Shown: piece after piece, positions 30,401 through 45,400 of the stretch
How positions within the stretch are numbered: the first letter of the stretch is position 1
Layout of the letters: every line of letters begins with the position of its first letter
Source of the DNA: Guillardia theta CCMP2712
Lineage: Eukaryota > Cryptophyceae > Pyrenomonadales > Geminigeraceae
Length of the DNA: 64,000 nt
NCBI RefSeq assembly: GCF_000315625.1
Contig: NW_005434669.1
Location: forward strand, 909,455-973,454
Direction: 5' to 3'
Program-made: the position numbers and the translations under genes
The notes under the pieces: generated by a model
Seen by the model: the letters and a program-made list of their open reading frames with translations, nothing else
Databases searched by the model: none
Told to the model about the DNA's origin: nothing

Positions 30401-33400
30401 CTCCTCCGTTGCACTTGTAGGAGCCTTGAGCCCTCACCAACCCGAAGCATTCTTGTAGGCTGCTACCGAGGCAGGTCGCTAGTGTTGGGTCCCAGGTTGC
30501 GTCGTTGGGAAGGGAAACTTTCAAAGTAGGATCGGCGAGGTAGCCTTGCCCATGGTTAAGCAGCTTCGACCCCGCCATGACGGCGCTCTTGTCGAGGGTC
30601 ACCTGGGCCTGGAAGCCGCCAGGCTCAACAGATCCGAGTTGGAAGGAGTCGATGGAGGGTGAGAGGCGGAGACAGTTGCGCCAGTCTCCCAGGAGGCATC
30701 GGCAGGTCTTGGAGTCCAGAGGGAGCAGCAGAGGCTCACAGGCCATGGAGACATTCGGGACATCAAGTTCAAGGATGGTACCGTTGGAGTCGACACTCTT
30801 AACGTTGACGACAAGCCCCTGCTTGACGTCCTTGCGATTCAAAGCCGTCAGATTCATCACGAACTGCGAGGTGTTTGAGCAACCGATAGTTGAGTTTCCT
30901 ATCACTTCCACCGTCTGAATAAGCCGAGGCCAACAGAACTTGGTAGGTTTGACAACCCTGAACGAGGTGATCGAATCGTCCATCACTTGGAATGTGTTGG
31001 AGTAAACCGGTTTGATGTCAAAGTCGGGCAAGTAAGCATCCGTCTGCTCGATACTCACATTTGTGATCGTACCCAAGAAGCCACTTGTCACAGACCCGTC
31101 TACGACGAAGCTTCCCTTGAACGAGTTGATGTTGGTTGACCCTGTGCGCATACGACAAGCGTCGCCTGCACTTCCCTGCTTGCAGAACATTCTCAGGTCG
31201 CCATTGATGTACCCGCGTCCTCTGTCCATGACTTGAATGTTATCAACCGGCAAGGGGCCATTCCATTTCAAGATCTTGCTGTTGGAGTTGTAATTGACCA
31301 CTACCACGTACTGTACCTCCTGGAACTTGAACAAGACGATGTCCCGTGGAGCAGAAGTGGGAATGCTCTGGACATGGGAAAGCAGATACGAAGTTCCCGT
31401 CCTCTTCACCTCGAAGATCGGTGACAGGGTCTCATGCTGTAGACCATCCCAAAAGTTCACCCCGAACAGGTAGTCCCTGCTGCCGATCGTCTCAAACCTG
31501 ATGTTGGAGCTCCCGAGAATGAGCAGCGATGAGTAGGAGCTGAAAGGCCTCTGGACGTCATCGAACACCCCAAAGTCCATCCATGAAGCCACGGAGTTGT
31601 CTTTGGTCTGCGCAATGTTTTGGATCCTGGTCAGCGACCCGTCGCTCTGAAGCGCCAGGGACTTGGAGTGCGAGATCATGTATATGTAAGTGATGGAGCC
31701 TGAGATTGCGTTCGAGTACATCAAGTTAGTCGTGCAGGAGCACTGATCCTTGGTGGTGGAGAAAGGACCGCAGTTGGCAACATTGCAACAATCTGCCGAC
31801 ACGAACCAGGGCTTGTCCGCTACTCGATAAGGACTATTGCGATCGAAATACCCACAGATGGCAATAAGACAAGCACGGCTCCACAGGTACTGCTCGACAC
31901 CTCCATTGACTTCGACGATAGACAAGATGCTTGCCCTCACTCCGAAGTTCCAGGCTCTCTTGGTGGGCAACATGCAGTTCAGAGCGTTCACAGACTCCAT
32001 GGAGCAGCTAGTCGTGATGCTCTGCTTGCCGTCCACACCCGTAAAGGAGAACATCGCCCGATACTGGCTGTTCTGCGCGAACAGTCCTCTTACAGTGAAG
32101 ACTGCGTCTAGAAGACTCTCAGTGTTCACGTAAGTAATGTTGGGTGACGTTAGCGGAACTTTGGGCTGGCAAGATGGCGCGTCAATGTTTCCCTGCCCTG
32201 TGGACTTGTACCAGAACCTGTCAGGCACGTTCTTCAATGGGAAGATGTACGAGTAGTTCATGTATCTCTGCATGATGTAATCGGCTGGCATGGCCTTCTT
32301 CATGATTCGGAGATGTTTCAGCAATCCTGCATGCTTTGCTACGGAAGGAGGATTCTTCTCTATGTATACTCCGATCCCCACAAGCGTGTTCCCATCAACA
32401 TCGTTGTTGTCAAGGCATCCTTTGAAAATTCCATTGGACCCACAGGGGCACTTTTTCTTCTCGCATTCAGCATTTGGGCAGGTGCAGAAATCCGGGCAGG
32501 TGTGGTAGGCCGCCGGATATATGATATTTCCGCAAGAGCAGCTTTCATCGGGGCAGACAGCCGTACACATGTACTGCTTCAACTTCTCCTCCCCATTCAC
32601 GTAAATTCTCGAGTATTTTCCGTCGTAGGTGGCCACGTAGTGAATCCATTCGCCTTCCTTGAAGGTAACATCCGATGTCCACTCCACGAAGGTGACGTAT
32701 CCGATCCCGGGCCAGACGCCCAGCGACTGGAACCCCTGGTAGTGGGAGATTTTTGCGTCCGGTTTCTCTACAGCAAGAGCGAAAGAGAAAATTATTACCC
32801 CTGATCCTTCAAAGCGCCAGGTCATACGGACCCCCTTTTCACAGCCACAGTTGCTGGTCCGAGTCCAGCTGCACTTGTTCCTTTGCATAGCACTGAAGAG
32901 AGCATGCTCGATCTTAAAGGACGCGTTCACTTGGAACAGAGCTTCTCCATAGAATTCCTCCAGCGGCAGTTGCGAGGTGGCAGGGTCTCCGGTCACAACG
33001 TCATCGATGTTGTCGGTGATCAAAAGCCCCGTGTTAACGTTCGCGTCAAACAGAAGCGCCTCCACGTCGTCGACAGAACTCAGGAAGTTCTCAATGCTCA
33101 AGGACTGCTCCCTGACTGTATCGAACTCGTTGGTGGCATCCTTGCAGGCAGGGCCGTTGGTGCCGAGGGTGCCGAGGAGCACCGCTGCTCCTAATCGCTC
33201 TGAGTTGTCTCGAATTGTCGCTGGGGAGATCCAGGTAGGATACTTCTCGGCGCAATCGCTATTAATTATCCTTTCACGTTCGTACCGGCACACCCGGCTG
33301 TCGCAGGTGACAGACTGATTCACTTGTTTGCCGAACTTGTTTACCTTCATCGGGCCCTGCGCCTTGTTCACGTACATGGACCGGGAGCTGAACTCCCAGT

Positions 33401-36400
33401 CGCCCACCACGTAGTCCCAATCGGATTGGGACTCGTACGTGAGGTTGTTGGAGTAGAGCTCGCTGTTGAACAGGAGCTCGCACCCTGTAGCTGAGTAGAA
33501 CGATCCGGTTACTGAGCTGTCGAACGATCCCAGTCTACAGACGTCATGCAGGACATCGATCGGATTGCCAGCCGTTGACTGATCTCCGGTGTCAACTTGA
33601 GAGTTGGCAAGGAAGCGGACACGGTCCTGGAGAGGAAGTCAAACAAATCAATCGAGCAGTCAAAGATGTCAAGTCAAGTCAAGATTGCCTCGTTGTGCGA
33701 TCTTCGGTCAACAAACTGAAGTCCAGCTGTCGTATCATCCCATAGGGAGATCGTGTTGGTCACTGGCTCCGGAAAGACGGAGAAGCCTGTGTTGATAGTC
33801 AACCAGCGTTAGCGCATCGATTCGTTGGTGACCTCTCCCCGACTTAGTGCGACTCGACGCGAACTCCAACCCGGCAGTCAAGAACGTGTTGTCAGGCAGA
33901 CTCTGCATGAACTGAAGGTCCCCTTCTTGCAAGCTGCTGCTCGAAGGAGCTGTGATCACTGTGTCCGTTGGCTCCGCATAATCCTCCGCTGCTGCTATTG
34001 TGGTCGCAAACGAAGAAATCGCGTACCGGCCGCCATCCTCCACCACTCGCACTTGCACGAAGTTCTCGGAAGCGCGGGGCCCGACAAGGCTGGTACAGGC
34101 AGAGGCGTTGGAACTGTGGAAGGCGAGGGAACTGTGGGAGCGTCAGGGAGCGGTGGGAGAAGCAGCCGCTACGTACCCATCCATCATCATGGAGAGGTTC
34201 GACTTCATGGGGATGTAAGGGTACTGCGGGCAGATGCAGTTGGCAGACTGGATGTCAACAGTGTTGCACGTGACGTTCCATGAGAGCCGGAAGCCTGTGG
34301 AGCCGTCAGTAGGGTCAACAGGCAGGAGCTGTCGTACCCGGCCTCGCGTCTGCTGGCTCGACATATATCTCCGCGCACTTGGCGTCGGAAGCATTGCTGC
34401 CATACGTGCCGACGCTCTTCAGCGAATGGTCAGAAGATCAAAGAACCGCGCTCGCGCCCTCACCATTTCCTGCTGATAGCAGCAGGTCGCGTTCGACGTC
34501 AAGCTCCCATCGCAAATCTTGCAACCTGCATTGGTCGTGAGGAGGAGGATCACTGAGAGAATGTGTTTTGACCTGACAGGTCAATGGGAGGCTTGTAGCC
34601 AGAGTCTTCTGCCCCAACGCAAAAGGTCGTCATGCCGGTGCAGAACTTACACGTCTGAAAAGAAAGGTCAATCTTGAGCAGACGGTCAAGTCGACAGGAC
34701 GGCACTGGTACCTGAAAGATCAGAGTTCCGTCTGTTTGGATGGTAGGGAGGATCACGAATAGGTTTGGATTCGACACGTTGATCGTGAAGAATTTAAAGC
34801 TCTGACTCTCGCACCCTCCAGGGATCACGTTGCATATCCCTCTCTCGTTGGGTGGACCAGCCTGGTTTGTCTGTTAAAGAGATCGCGAGGCAGGAGCGAA
34901 GAGGTTAGGTAGTTGTTACCGTGAGATTGTTGGCAAATCCTGTCACAGTGCGCAAGTTGGGAGACTCCAAAATGTAGACTCCGAAGCTAAGGGAGAAAGT
35001 TGGTTTCTGTGAGTGACGACAGTCAGAAAGAGAGAGCGCGCGAGAAGGAGTTACCTCGTTGACAGGCAACACAATTAGGGTCACATTCCTAGCTACAGAC
35101 GTGTCTTTGCCGTTGTTGGCGGTGCCGCCGTTGTCCTTGAGCTGCACGCTGACCCTGATCGAGCCGAAGGCAAACTGTCTGGGTTTGAATGTCATGGCGC
35201 CGTTCGTGTTGATCGCTGGCGCCACTAAAAAGAACTCCGGGCTGAAAGCGTGAACCAAGAAAGTCAAAGTCTGGATCTTCTCCGTATCTCTCGCTGGTAT
35301 CCCCGACGAGTCTCTGGTTATGTCGGAACAGACGATGGCATTGAAGTCGGATCCTTCCAGCGCGTAAACAACGGGCGAGATGTAGAAGTACGGTCTGTCA
35401 TTCACATCGATCACGATGATGCGGAAAACTTTGATCTGCGATGTCACATTGAACGAATCCATGCTGAAGACCGTGAAGTTTCCAACTCCAAACTGCGATC
35501 GAGCCAGTTTGAAGGACAGAGTTCCGTCTGCAGAGATGGATGGTTCTTCTTCCAGAAACTGCCCATTCCTCGTCAAAGTCTGTACGTAGAAAGTGACAGT
35601 CTGCAACGGATCTTCGACAGGGTCTCCTTTGGAGATGTTCACAGCAAACCCCATCCGAACATAAGTTCTTGTTTCGTTCCTGGAACAAACCATCACACTT
35701 CATGCATACACACTTTCGAACTGTCACCTCCTGCACTTTGCTCTTGCAAGATCACTCTGGAACGGAGGGAGACTGAAGCAGGACGAATCCTGCAGTGCAT
35801 ACACATCCTGCGACGCCAGGTCGAACTTGGGCGCTTGATTCACAGCCCCGATCTCAATCTGACGAGAATGTCACTACCAGGTTTGCGCGAGCAGCAACAA
35901 TTCACCGTCACGTTTTGATGCAAGATGTTGGCTGGAGCAATTTCCTCGAGGTTTCCGACGAAGGAGGTAGGCATTGTCTCGAGAGGACCGTCGTCCTCTA
36001 AAGTGACTTCCAGCACCTGGACCCCATAGAAGTACGGGAACGGCCTGGCGCCACGTCAGCAGCGGGAAATGGAGATTCCTAGCTATCACCAGATCACGAG
36101 TTCCGCAACGTGGGAAGCGCAGGGTTCAAACTGTCCAGACCAGACGACGAGGGCAGAGCCGTCTTGAGGGTATGAACAGGCCGGGTCGTACGAGCGATCT
36201 TGCGTGTCGTTGCAGAACATCTGCGAGTCAAGTCAGCAGCTAGTCAAATCTCACTATATCGGGCAACCTTGGCGCACTGTACGAGGGGTGTCACTCCCAG
36301 ACCGCGGATGGTGAACCGGATCTTTTGATAGTCCTCCCACACCCCGGCCCGCACGTTCCTGATGACGTGGACCCAAGGCTGGTCCACCGTAGACCCCTGC

Positions 36401-39400
36401 GGCATGCAAGTCAGATTGGCAAGAAGAAGCAAAGCACACAGAGCACGCACAATTGATGGGTGCTCGGTCGTGTTGAAGAATTCCGGCATTTCCATGGATG
36501 GCGCGACGTTAACTGGTTGGACTACAAACTCCAACTGCCTCGAGTAGCACAGCTCGCCGTCGCTCAGGATCACACGGAGCACGTATATGCCGAACCTCCC
36601 TTGCTGTAGACTGAGCTGCATCGTGCCGTTGGGGTAGAGGGTCGGCCACTCGCCGTCAGTGAAGATTGACTCGAGCGTCGAGTTGAGAGAGGAGACGTTG
36701 CTGGAAGGACATCCGAAGATTTCAACAGCCCGAGTGGCCGCATGACGCTGGGAGCATTCGGAGAGAGTCTCTTCGAAGTCGAGAACCGTTGAGTTCGACG
36801 ACCGGATGCTCGCAAGGCAGAAATCAACCACCTCGAGCGAGAAGGTCACGGGCTGAGCAAACTCCTCGCAGTAACCCGAGCTGACGTTCTCCGCAAACAC
36901 AACAAATCCTGAGCTGCCTGCGTTGACGACTATCCTCGAGTCAGAGGCGAGCGTGAAGGAGGGATGCTTGTTCTTGTTCTTCACGAAGACCTGGATCTCT
37001 TTGGTGGTGTGGTTGACACCGCCGTTGGCGACTCCACCATCGTCAACCAAAGTGATCGACACGTTCACTTGTCCATAGTTGATCGCTCGGATCGCAACTG
37101 TGCCGTCGGTGTAAACCTTGAACAGGCTCATGTTGTTGTTCGCCTCGAATTGAGAACAGGGCTCCAGCTGGTCTGCGCTGTACCCGATGACGAAGGAGAG
37201 ATTCTGCGTCCTCTCCTGACCGAACGGACCTGCCGAGCAGTTGCAGCTGTCGACGCAGTCGTCCAGCCCTCCGGTAGAGATGCTGGTGACGAATTGGGGA
37301 CTGACGAACTCTTCCTCCGCTACCAACGTCAGGGTGTCGGGGATGCAGAACGTAGGGGGATTGTTCACTTGCAGCAGATCTAGGATGAACTCGTTCACGA
37401 TGGATCTGTTCCTCCCGCCCCCGTCATCCTCCAGGTAGACCCGGAACAGAAAGGTGCCGTGCCTGTAGATCTTGGGGAGGAAGCTGAGGGTTCCGTTCGG
37501 GGAGACTGTAGGAGCAAGTTCGAAGATTCCAGGAGCCTCAGTCTGAAGCTCGACATGGAAGGTAAGCTTCTGCCATGCCTCGATCAGCCCAGCGCCTGGG
37601 TCGATGTTGTAGGCGAAGCCTTCATACTGGTAGAGGGTCTGGTCCTGGGAGACTCGCTCGAGGGCCTGAAGCGTTGGGTTGATCTTGAAGAAGGGGGGCT
37701 CGTTGACTTCGATCACGTTCAGGGACAGCTCCTTCACTGACGTGTTGACTCCTCCGTTTGAGTATCCTCCGTTGTCCACCGCAGAAACCTGCAAGACCGT
37801 CGATCCCTGGACGCCAATCTTGAGCTTGAAGACAAGATCTCCCTGGACTGTCACGATTGGAAGGATATCAAACAAGCCCCTGTTTGCCACTTGGACGTGG
37901 AAGGTGTAGACCTGGCCTGGGGAGGAGTTGCTATGGCAGTCAGTGGTCAGCACTGGCGGCCTGAAGCATTCATCCTCCGACTTGGGGAGGGGCGACCTAG
38001 AGCCCATGGAATGGATATGAACGAATGACGACTTGGTCGTCAGCTGCACAAGTTCAGAGGAGGTGATGGTCACGACGTTCAGCTCTGAAGGCATCGAGAA
38101 GTTCACTGGAGTGTTGATCATCGACACGTTCACAGGAATCGAAGCCTCTACCCTCCCTCCGTATGAATCCGTTGCCGTGATGAAAATCTCTGCCCGGCCG
38201 AACTGCCCTGGCACGAAATCTATCGACAACATGTGCCTGCACACACCCCAGTCTCCCTGCTGGTCCTTGCAGACTGAGACGTGACCCTGGTAGATCGACT
38301 CGATGTTGGTGCAGTTCTCGTACATCTGCCCGTTGTGCTCGAAGGGGAACGCGCAGGGGCTGTCAGTACCGTTGACGTAGGCGCGGAGGGAGACGTTGAG
38401 CATGCTGGGCTGATCTGTGAACAAGGAGAAACGAAGGCTGTCACTGTACAGGTTGGTGATAGCATCGAAGTCGACGAACGCGATGGTCCCTAAGGAAGCC
38501 GCATCGGTTGACAGGTTGAAACTTGTGCTGGGAAAGTCGTTGAGGGTTCCGACCAGGTACTTGACCGGAGCTTGCCCTTCAATGAACGCCAGGGGTGTGA
38601 TAAGAGGGATAGGCACATTGTTGACTGGTACGATCCAGATCGGAACTGAGACGAGGCATGTCAGGTTGTACAAATCGTGCGCTATGATGTCAAAGTGAAG
38701 CTCTCTGACGGAATAGGAGTGCATGTAAGGAAGCGGCATGACCAGCAGCTCATCTCCTTCGATAGCAACTTGAAACCAAGATGTCCAATTAGTCTGCGTG
38801 GTGATGGTGAGGAAATCGACGACTGGCACGCTGTGAAAACACTTAATCTTGATAGCCATAGTGCGACAGTCGTCAAAGTCTCCGAACATGTAAGAGATGT
38901 TGAAGCGAAGCTCCTGGGCAGTCGCAGGCTGCTCATAGATCGTGATGCCAGCGACGAAAGTCGGCAGGTTCATCACAAAAGGAGCGTCGGGGATAGACAC
39001 CACATCAAAGGTCAACGTTGCTGTAACTGAAACATTCATAGAATCGACTGCCGTTACAGTCACCTCAATCAGCCCGTGCTGGTTTGGCAGGAGGTACTGT
39101 ACGAGCTTGTCCCCAACGATCTGAATCTCCATGAGGTCTGGCCGGCTGTTGACCGCGTAGTAAGTCAACGTGTCTGGTGGAGCGTACGGGTCGTGATGAT
39201 CCTCCAAGTCAACGTCGTAGAAGATGTCACTGAGGTTGAGGGGGGGAGGCTGGATGTCTTCGTAGTGCGTGTAGTTGAGGATGGAGTTGTTGCGGACGAA
39301 GGGAGGATGGTTGACATGCTGGACTATAAGCCGTAGAGGAGGTGAGGTCGACAGGCCGGTCGAGTCCACAGCTGTCAGGTTGAAGACTCCATGCACGTGC

Positions 39401-42400
39401 AGCCCTGGCCGAATCTCCAGGTACACGAAGTCAGAGTAGACCGTGCGGACCTCCACCTGCTCAGGGTCGCTGCTTAGCACATGCAGCGTGTCGCCTCCTC
39501 GGAACCACTCGTCCTTGTCCTCAAAGACCTCAAACAGCCTGAACTGCCAGGTGTGTAAGGTACAGGAGTCGTACACGCAGGTTCCGTTGTCTTCGAGGAT
39601 GGTCAGGTTGTTGGCATATCTTGGCCGGACGCTCGGCGGGTGTGCGACAGGCTGGATGGCGACCAGGATCGACTTGGTGGTGTACAACTGAGTCCTCCTC
39701 GAGAACAAGGTGACCGAGAGCTCGACGACTCCGTGGATGAAGGAAGTGTCCAGCTCGATTTCAGCTGAGAGGCAGTAGGGGGAGCAGGAGGCCTTGACAG
39801 TCGGTGGGTTGCGGAAGAAATCTCCGAAGGTACCGTTGGAGGGACTCCAGAGAAATACAGACGCCGGCGATCGGAATCGAGAAGGGGCAACGACAAACTT
39901 CACGTACTGCAAAGACAGGAGTCAGTGAGAGAGAGGGAGGGAGAGAAGGAGGAGCCAACCTGACTGCCGTCTTCCATCAAGAGCCCGCTGTCAACGCGGA
40001 TGTTGGAGATGATCGGGACCGAGACTCTACTGCTCTCGTTGACAACGATGATGGTCAAGATGTCAAAGTCTGGGGGTTGCTGGACTATCTCGGTCAGGCT
40101 CCTCGTCTCCATCAAGGAGTAAAGGAGAGAAATGGAGCCCAGGTTGACCCTCGCGATGCTGTCGGGGCAGTTGCAGCCGAAGGCGTCAGCCTCGAACTGA
40201 TCCGGCCAGCTCTCCATGTTCTGATCGAGCATTAAAGAATCATAGCTGATGTTCGAGTTGAAGAGAGACTTGGCTCTGCTGTTGATGTCCATCAATGACG
40301 AAAGTTGGTAGGCGATGACTGCAAACTCCATCGTAGCGACTTGCTCATCAGACGAGTTGCACGACAGAAGAACGATCGGCAGCCAATCAGTCTGAGTCTG
40401 CCCCGCAATCATTGTTCTCACGCCCGAGACCACCTCATCTGTTGACGTGGTCTGCTGACCGTCACTGAACAAGTCGAACTGGAACGCGATGCGCAGGAAC
40501 CCTTGCATGACATTCACTGTCAACAGATGGGTGGACGAGTTTTCAGCCTGGTGCCCATCGATCACTCCTCCTCCCCCGTCGTCAGTGGTGAGGATGACAA
40601 ACGAAGAGTTCCCGGAGAACATCGGGGGTACAACCAGCGTGATGTTCCCGTTCTCTCCGATCTTCAAGTCAACATCGCTGCCTTCACCCGCAGTCACTGA
40701 GAAGCTGACATGCTGGAAGGCCTCGTAAGGCCCAGCAGAGAAGTTGGCAACAGCAGGAAGGATCCTGAGGCCTCCGCAGGAAGTCCAAGGGCTGCAGCAA
40801 CCCGTGTTCAAGTTGCAGGAGAGGTCAAGGGAGGGGCAGGGAGAGCAGCACCACTCCTGCAGCATCATGCCTGACTCCCGGGTGTCGTAGGGGTTGACCC
40901 ACAGCCAGACGTCGCTCGGCAGACCGACGGATGGCGCAGAGTTGACGGGGATCACAACAAAGGTCAGCCTGTGTCCTGCCGTGTAGCAAGTCGCGTTCTT
41001 GTCCCCGTTGTCGCATCCCGTGACTTCTACCGTGCTGTTGCCGTAGGCGTACGGGCGGATCACGAAGTAGAAGGTACCGTTGGCAAACCCTTGAAGGTCC
41101 TCGAACAAAGTCGAGTTCTCCGGGCTGACGTGGAAGTGGAAGGAGAGAGACTGGTTGGCCTCGTCCCGTGGACCCACCAAACTCCCGCCGAACTGAGCCC
41201 AACGGAGGTTCTTGAAGAACGAAAGCTCGCTCCTTCTGTTGTAAAACTTCTCCTCAACGATCACCAGAGGCTGCAAAGTGAAGTCGAACGAAGGAGGGTC
41301 ATTCACAGCAACCACCTCGAGCCGCCAGACATGAGGAGTGGAGGTAGCCTGATCTCCCTGCCTCACTACTCCTCCGTCGTCCTCCAAGGTTGTGCTCAGA
41401 GTCAAGTTGCCGTTCTGATTCGGAGCGAGGAGGAGGTCGAGGGTTCCATCTGAGAGGATGGACAACGCAGACAGGAGGTTCTGGTTCCCGGACAGGTAGG
41501 TCACATGGAAGGTGACTAACTGACTGTCCTCACTACTGCTGCAAGGGAAGTTGGTGTAGTTGGAGTTGTTTGCGAACATGGAGTCCGAGAACAGGCCCTT
41601 CTTGATGTTCCCTGCGAACTGATGCACGCGATACCTTGGAGCGTCCTCCAGCACCTGGACGGTCTGCTGGGCCAGGGAGAATGAAGGAGGCTGGTTGATC
41701 GGGTTGATCAGGATGTCGAAGTAAGACCAGGGGGTCTTGAACGAGCTGGTGACCAGCCGGAACATCATTGAGACTTTTCCGTGCATCCCCTCCCTCAGCA
41801 CGAAGGACAGGGAACCATCGACATCGATCACGGGCTGCTGCCTGAAGCAGATCTTCCCTTCCTCGCTCTTCGGCATCACCTCGAACGAGCCATCCGTAAT
41901 GATCCGCTGGTCGCCATAGGTCGGCGGTGACGTCGGGGGCAGAGTGGGAGAGGCCCGTGGGTCAGCGAAGTAGAGGAAAGTCTGAGACTGGCCGACGACG
42001 ACGTTCTCGTCAACCTCGACCACGTCCTGCTCTTGCATGGCTGGCTGAGAGTCCGCATTCCCCCAGAGGAGGTAAAACCGTTTGACCTGCGAACGATCGT
42101 TTCCTCCCCAGGCAGTTCCTCCGTCATCAAAGAGCTGGACGTCAAAGTATGCGCGGCCGAAGACGAGCTGGTTGGGCTCGAAGGAGAGGTCCCCAGTGTC
42201 GCTGATCCTAATCCCAGGGACGGTCTGCAACTCAAGTCACTACTAGAATAGAAGAAAACAATGTACTCCGCTCACCTTGAAGAAGATTGGGGCAAGCACA
42301 GTCACCACAAACGTCAGCCTCTGGTCAATTTCATCCACTGCGAAGGAGTTGTCCTGGGTCCTTCCCTTGTACAGCACTCCCGTCCAGTTCTTGATGACAA

Positions 42401-45400
42401 ACTCCGTGGTGTTCTCAGGGAATATCTTGTTCTGCCCCACGAAGTAAGGAGCCTTGTTAATCTTGCGGAAGACGAAGATCAGATCCTGCACTGTGTCCAC
42501 AACATAAGTCATGTTCTCCATCCCGACGCAGTAGGAGAGGACATCCACCCTTGCCGTCCCCTCCAGGTCCTCCCTGTAGCTCCCCCACAGTGAAGTTGAC
42601 CAGGTTGGAGAGGTGCAGGTGACTAGCTCGGAGGTGGACGAGTCCGCGTTCACCGTATGGTCAAAACTTCCAGTGGAGTGAAACCTACACCTGTACCTCC
42701 ACTCGCCGCATCCCGCGTTGTTCGTCCACGTCATTGGGCCCCCAAAGCCGTTCCCTACGATAGTGAGGACAGTACCTCCGAGCTTGTCGCCGTAGGCCGG
42801 GAACGAGGCCCGGGCCCGAGGGATCAAGAAGATCTTGACGATTTCGGTCGCGCTGCTCTGGATAGGCAACGAGTTCCAGTAGACGACAAGGGTTGTATTA
42901 GCTGCTGCTTCAGTCCACGTTGGGACAGGGCAAGTCAACGTGGAGTAGGAGACGACGGTGGCGAGGGAGCTTGACTCTTGTGACCCGTAGAGGATCCCGC
43001 ACGTGTAGCTGTCCATATTGCTGAATCCAGTCCCAAAGACGGAGATCGTACCTCCTTGATAGCTGAAGATGGGCTGAGCGGGCGTTAAAATCTCGTCCCA
43101 GATCGGCCACACAGTCAAGGTCAAATTCTCCTGCAGTGCCCAGCCGTCAAAGTCTTCAGGAGTGTAGGAGGTCGTGTAACAGAGGCGGTACTGCCCGGGA
43201 TACATGAGCTGAGTCGTGATGGACCGGGAGGAGTCGACGAGGCTCTCCGAGACTCGAGACACGCAGTCGCTCCGAGTGAAGGCTATGCGAGTGAAGGGAG
43301 AAGGGGAGGCTTGCTTAAAGTAGAGCTCAACTTGCCTTGCAGCGCTGAAGGATGTGTTAGTCAGGCAGTAGTCGCCTGAGCACTCGACGCTGGTGATAGA
43401 GTCAGGCTGAGTGGGGGCGAGAACCTCCAAGTTGAAGCGTTGAGGCACCCATACATGCTCCCCGTGGACCTTGTAAGTGCTGTAACAGAGCGAGTAGTTC
43501 TTGGCTGTGTCAAAGATTGCGACATAATCCTGCCGGAAGGTCTCCAGGGAGGAGCCAAAGACGGAGGTCAAGTCAGTACATTGGTCGCATCGATCGTTCA
43601 TGACGATCTTGCAGACAGCCACGTTCCCCTTGGAGTTGAACTGCTGGCCGTAGAGCTCAACGGACATGTTGAGGCCCAGAGGGAAGAGGAGGATGTCGTG
43701 CTCTGTCGAGTTGATGCCGAACCGCAACAGTATCATCTCTTCGATCGACTGGGGGGCCGCAGCTCTCAAGGAGTAGAAGGCGAAGTCAGACTGCTCGAAG
43801 AAGCGGTCTTGACCCAGGAACGAGTAGCAGAGGACAAGTTGCCTTTCAGTCTGCTGTGCGTTCACGCCAGCGGGCCAGGCAGGGACTGTCAGGGAAAAGC
43901 CTTCCTGGTTGAATTGCCCGACGTCAGAGAAGTCAGGAAGCCCACAATGCTCAGGGTCTGCGAGCTTGAGGACGGCGAACTTTGACTCGACAACTCCTTG
44001 ACACGAGATGTTGATAACCTGCCCGTTCTCCCAGCTGGAGGGCTGGCAGGCGGTGAGGGACGCCGAGTTGGCCTTGTCAAACGTGTCAAGAAACACGTAA
44101 TATCGACTGGACGGCAGAGCCTGAGGCCCAGGAAGCCAGGTCCCATCCTCTCCGTTCTGCGTGCTGACACAAGTGAAGTACTCTCCGACGCTGGGGAGGG
44201 AGGAATTGATCGCAAAGGACTGATTTCCCTGCCCTTGGTCCAGGACCTGGGTGAAGGTCCTCCCATCAGCGCAGTCGGGCCTTCCCAGCCATGGGTGAAT
44301 GTGAGTCGAGAAAGCGACGCGAGAGTTGTAGGAGAAGTCGACTCCTACGAACTTGAAGTAGTAGTGCACGTCCGCGGGCAGCCTCAGGCGGTAGCTCCCG
44401 TCTAGCGGGTCCTCTTCACCTTGGATGCAGATAGAGCTTGCCTCGCCGCGCTGGCATGCGCTCTGCTCAGCGGAAGGGTGGCAATGGCAAACTTGCACGT
44501 TGCTGACGTCACCGGGTCGAAAGGCATCGATGACCTTGAGGCTGACCTGGTTCTGAAGGAACGACTGAGAGCTCTGATCGAAGTAAGAGACTGAGTAGCA
44601 GATTCCGTACAGCCCAGGTGTTGTGAAAGGCTCGAAAGTGGCGTCGGAGTAAGGAACGGCGCCGTCAGACCCTTGGAGAAGGAACTCAGCATTCGATGCT
44701 TGAGAGCAGTTGGTGTTTGCCTCTGCGAAAGCAACACGAGTGAAAGGAGAGAAGATCGCCCCAGTAAACGTCATGGCCACCACGTTGCTGATCGTGATAC
44801 GGTCAGGGAAAACTTGTGTCAGAGTGCTTTCATTCGCTTGTGGGAACACGTAGAGGTAGACGTCTTGCAGGGAAAGGAACGACCCTGGATCGGTGCCGAG
44901 AGTAGAGTAGCAGACGGTATAGTTGCCGACACTGGCGATAGAGAATGTGACAGTGGGGGTGTCAAACTGGACTTTCACCTCCGGGTCGTGGCAATTGACG
45001 TCGGTAGAGAAGCCAAGGTATGTGTAGTTGTCTGCATGCAGGGTAGCCCCGGTTAGCAAGGGCAGGAGGGTGAAGGTGGGACTGAGTTCCTGTGAGATCC
45101 TGTGCGGAGAGATGGATAGAATCGAGTGATGGCTGGCCTGGTAGATTGCCTCTATGACGATTGAGCTCTGCCTTATGAAAGAACCGCCAGGCGAGTCTGT
45201 AGAGTAGAAGAGATACCAAAGGCCAGGCATCGTGAGGTTGACGTAAAGGTTGTTGGTAAAGAAGTTGAGAAAGATCCTGGAAGGGCACGAGATGTTCATG
45301 CTGCAGCTCTGGTGCAGGAACAAGAGGCCAGAGTAGGAGGAGAACAGGTTCCTTGGCTCGATGTGGAGGGGGAAGGAGATCAGCGACGGGATCCTTCCCG

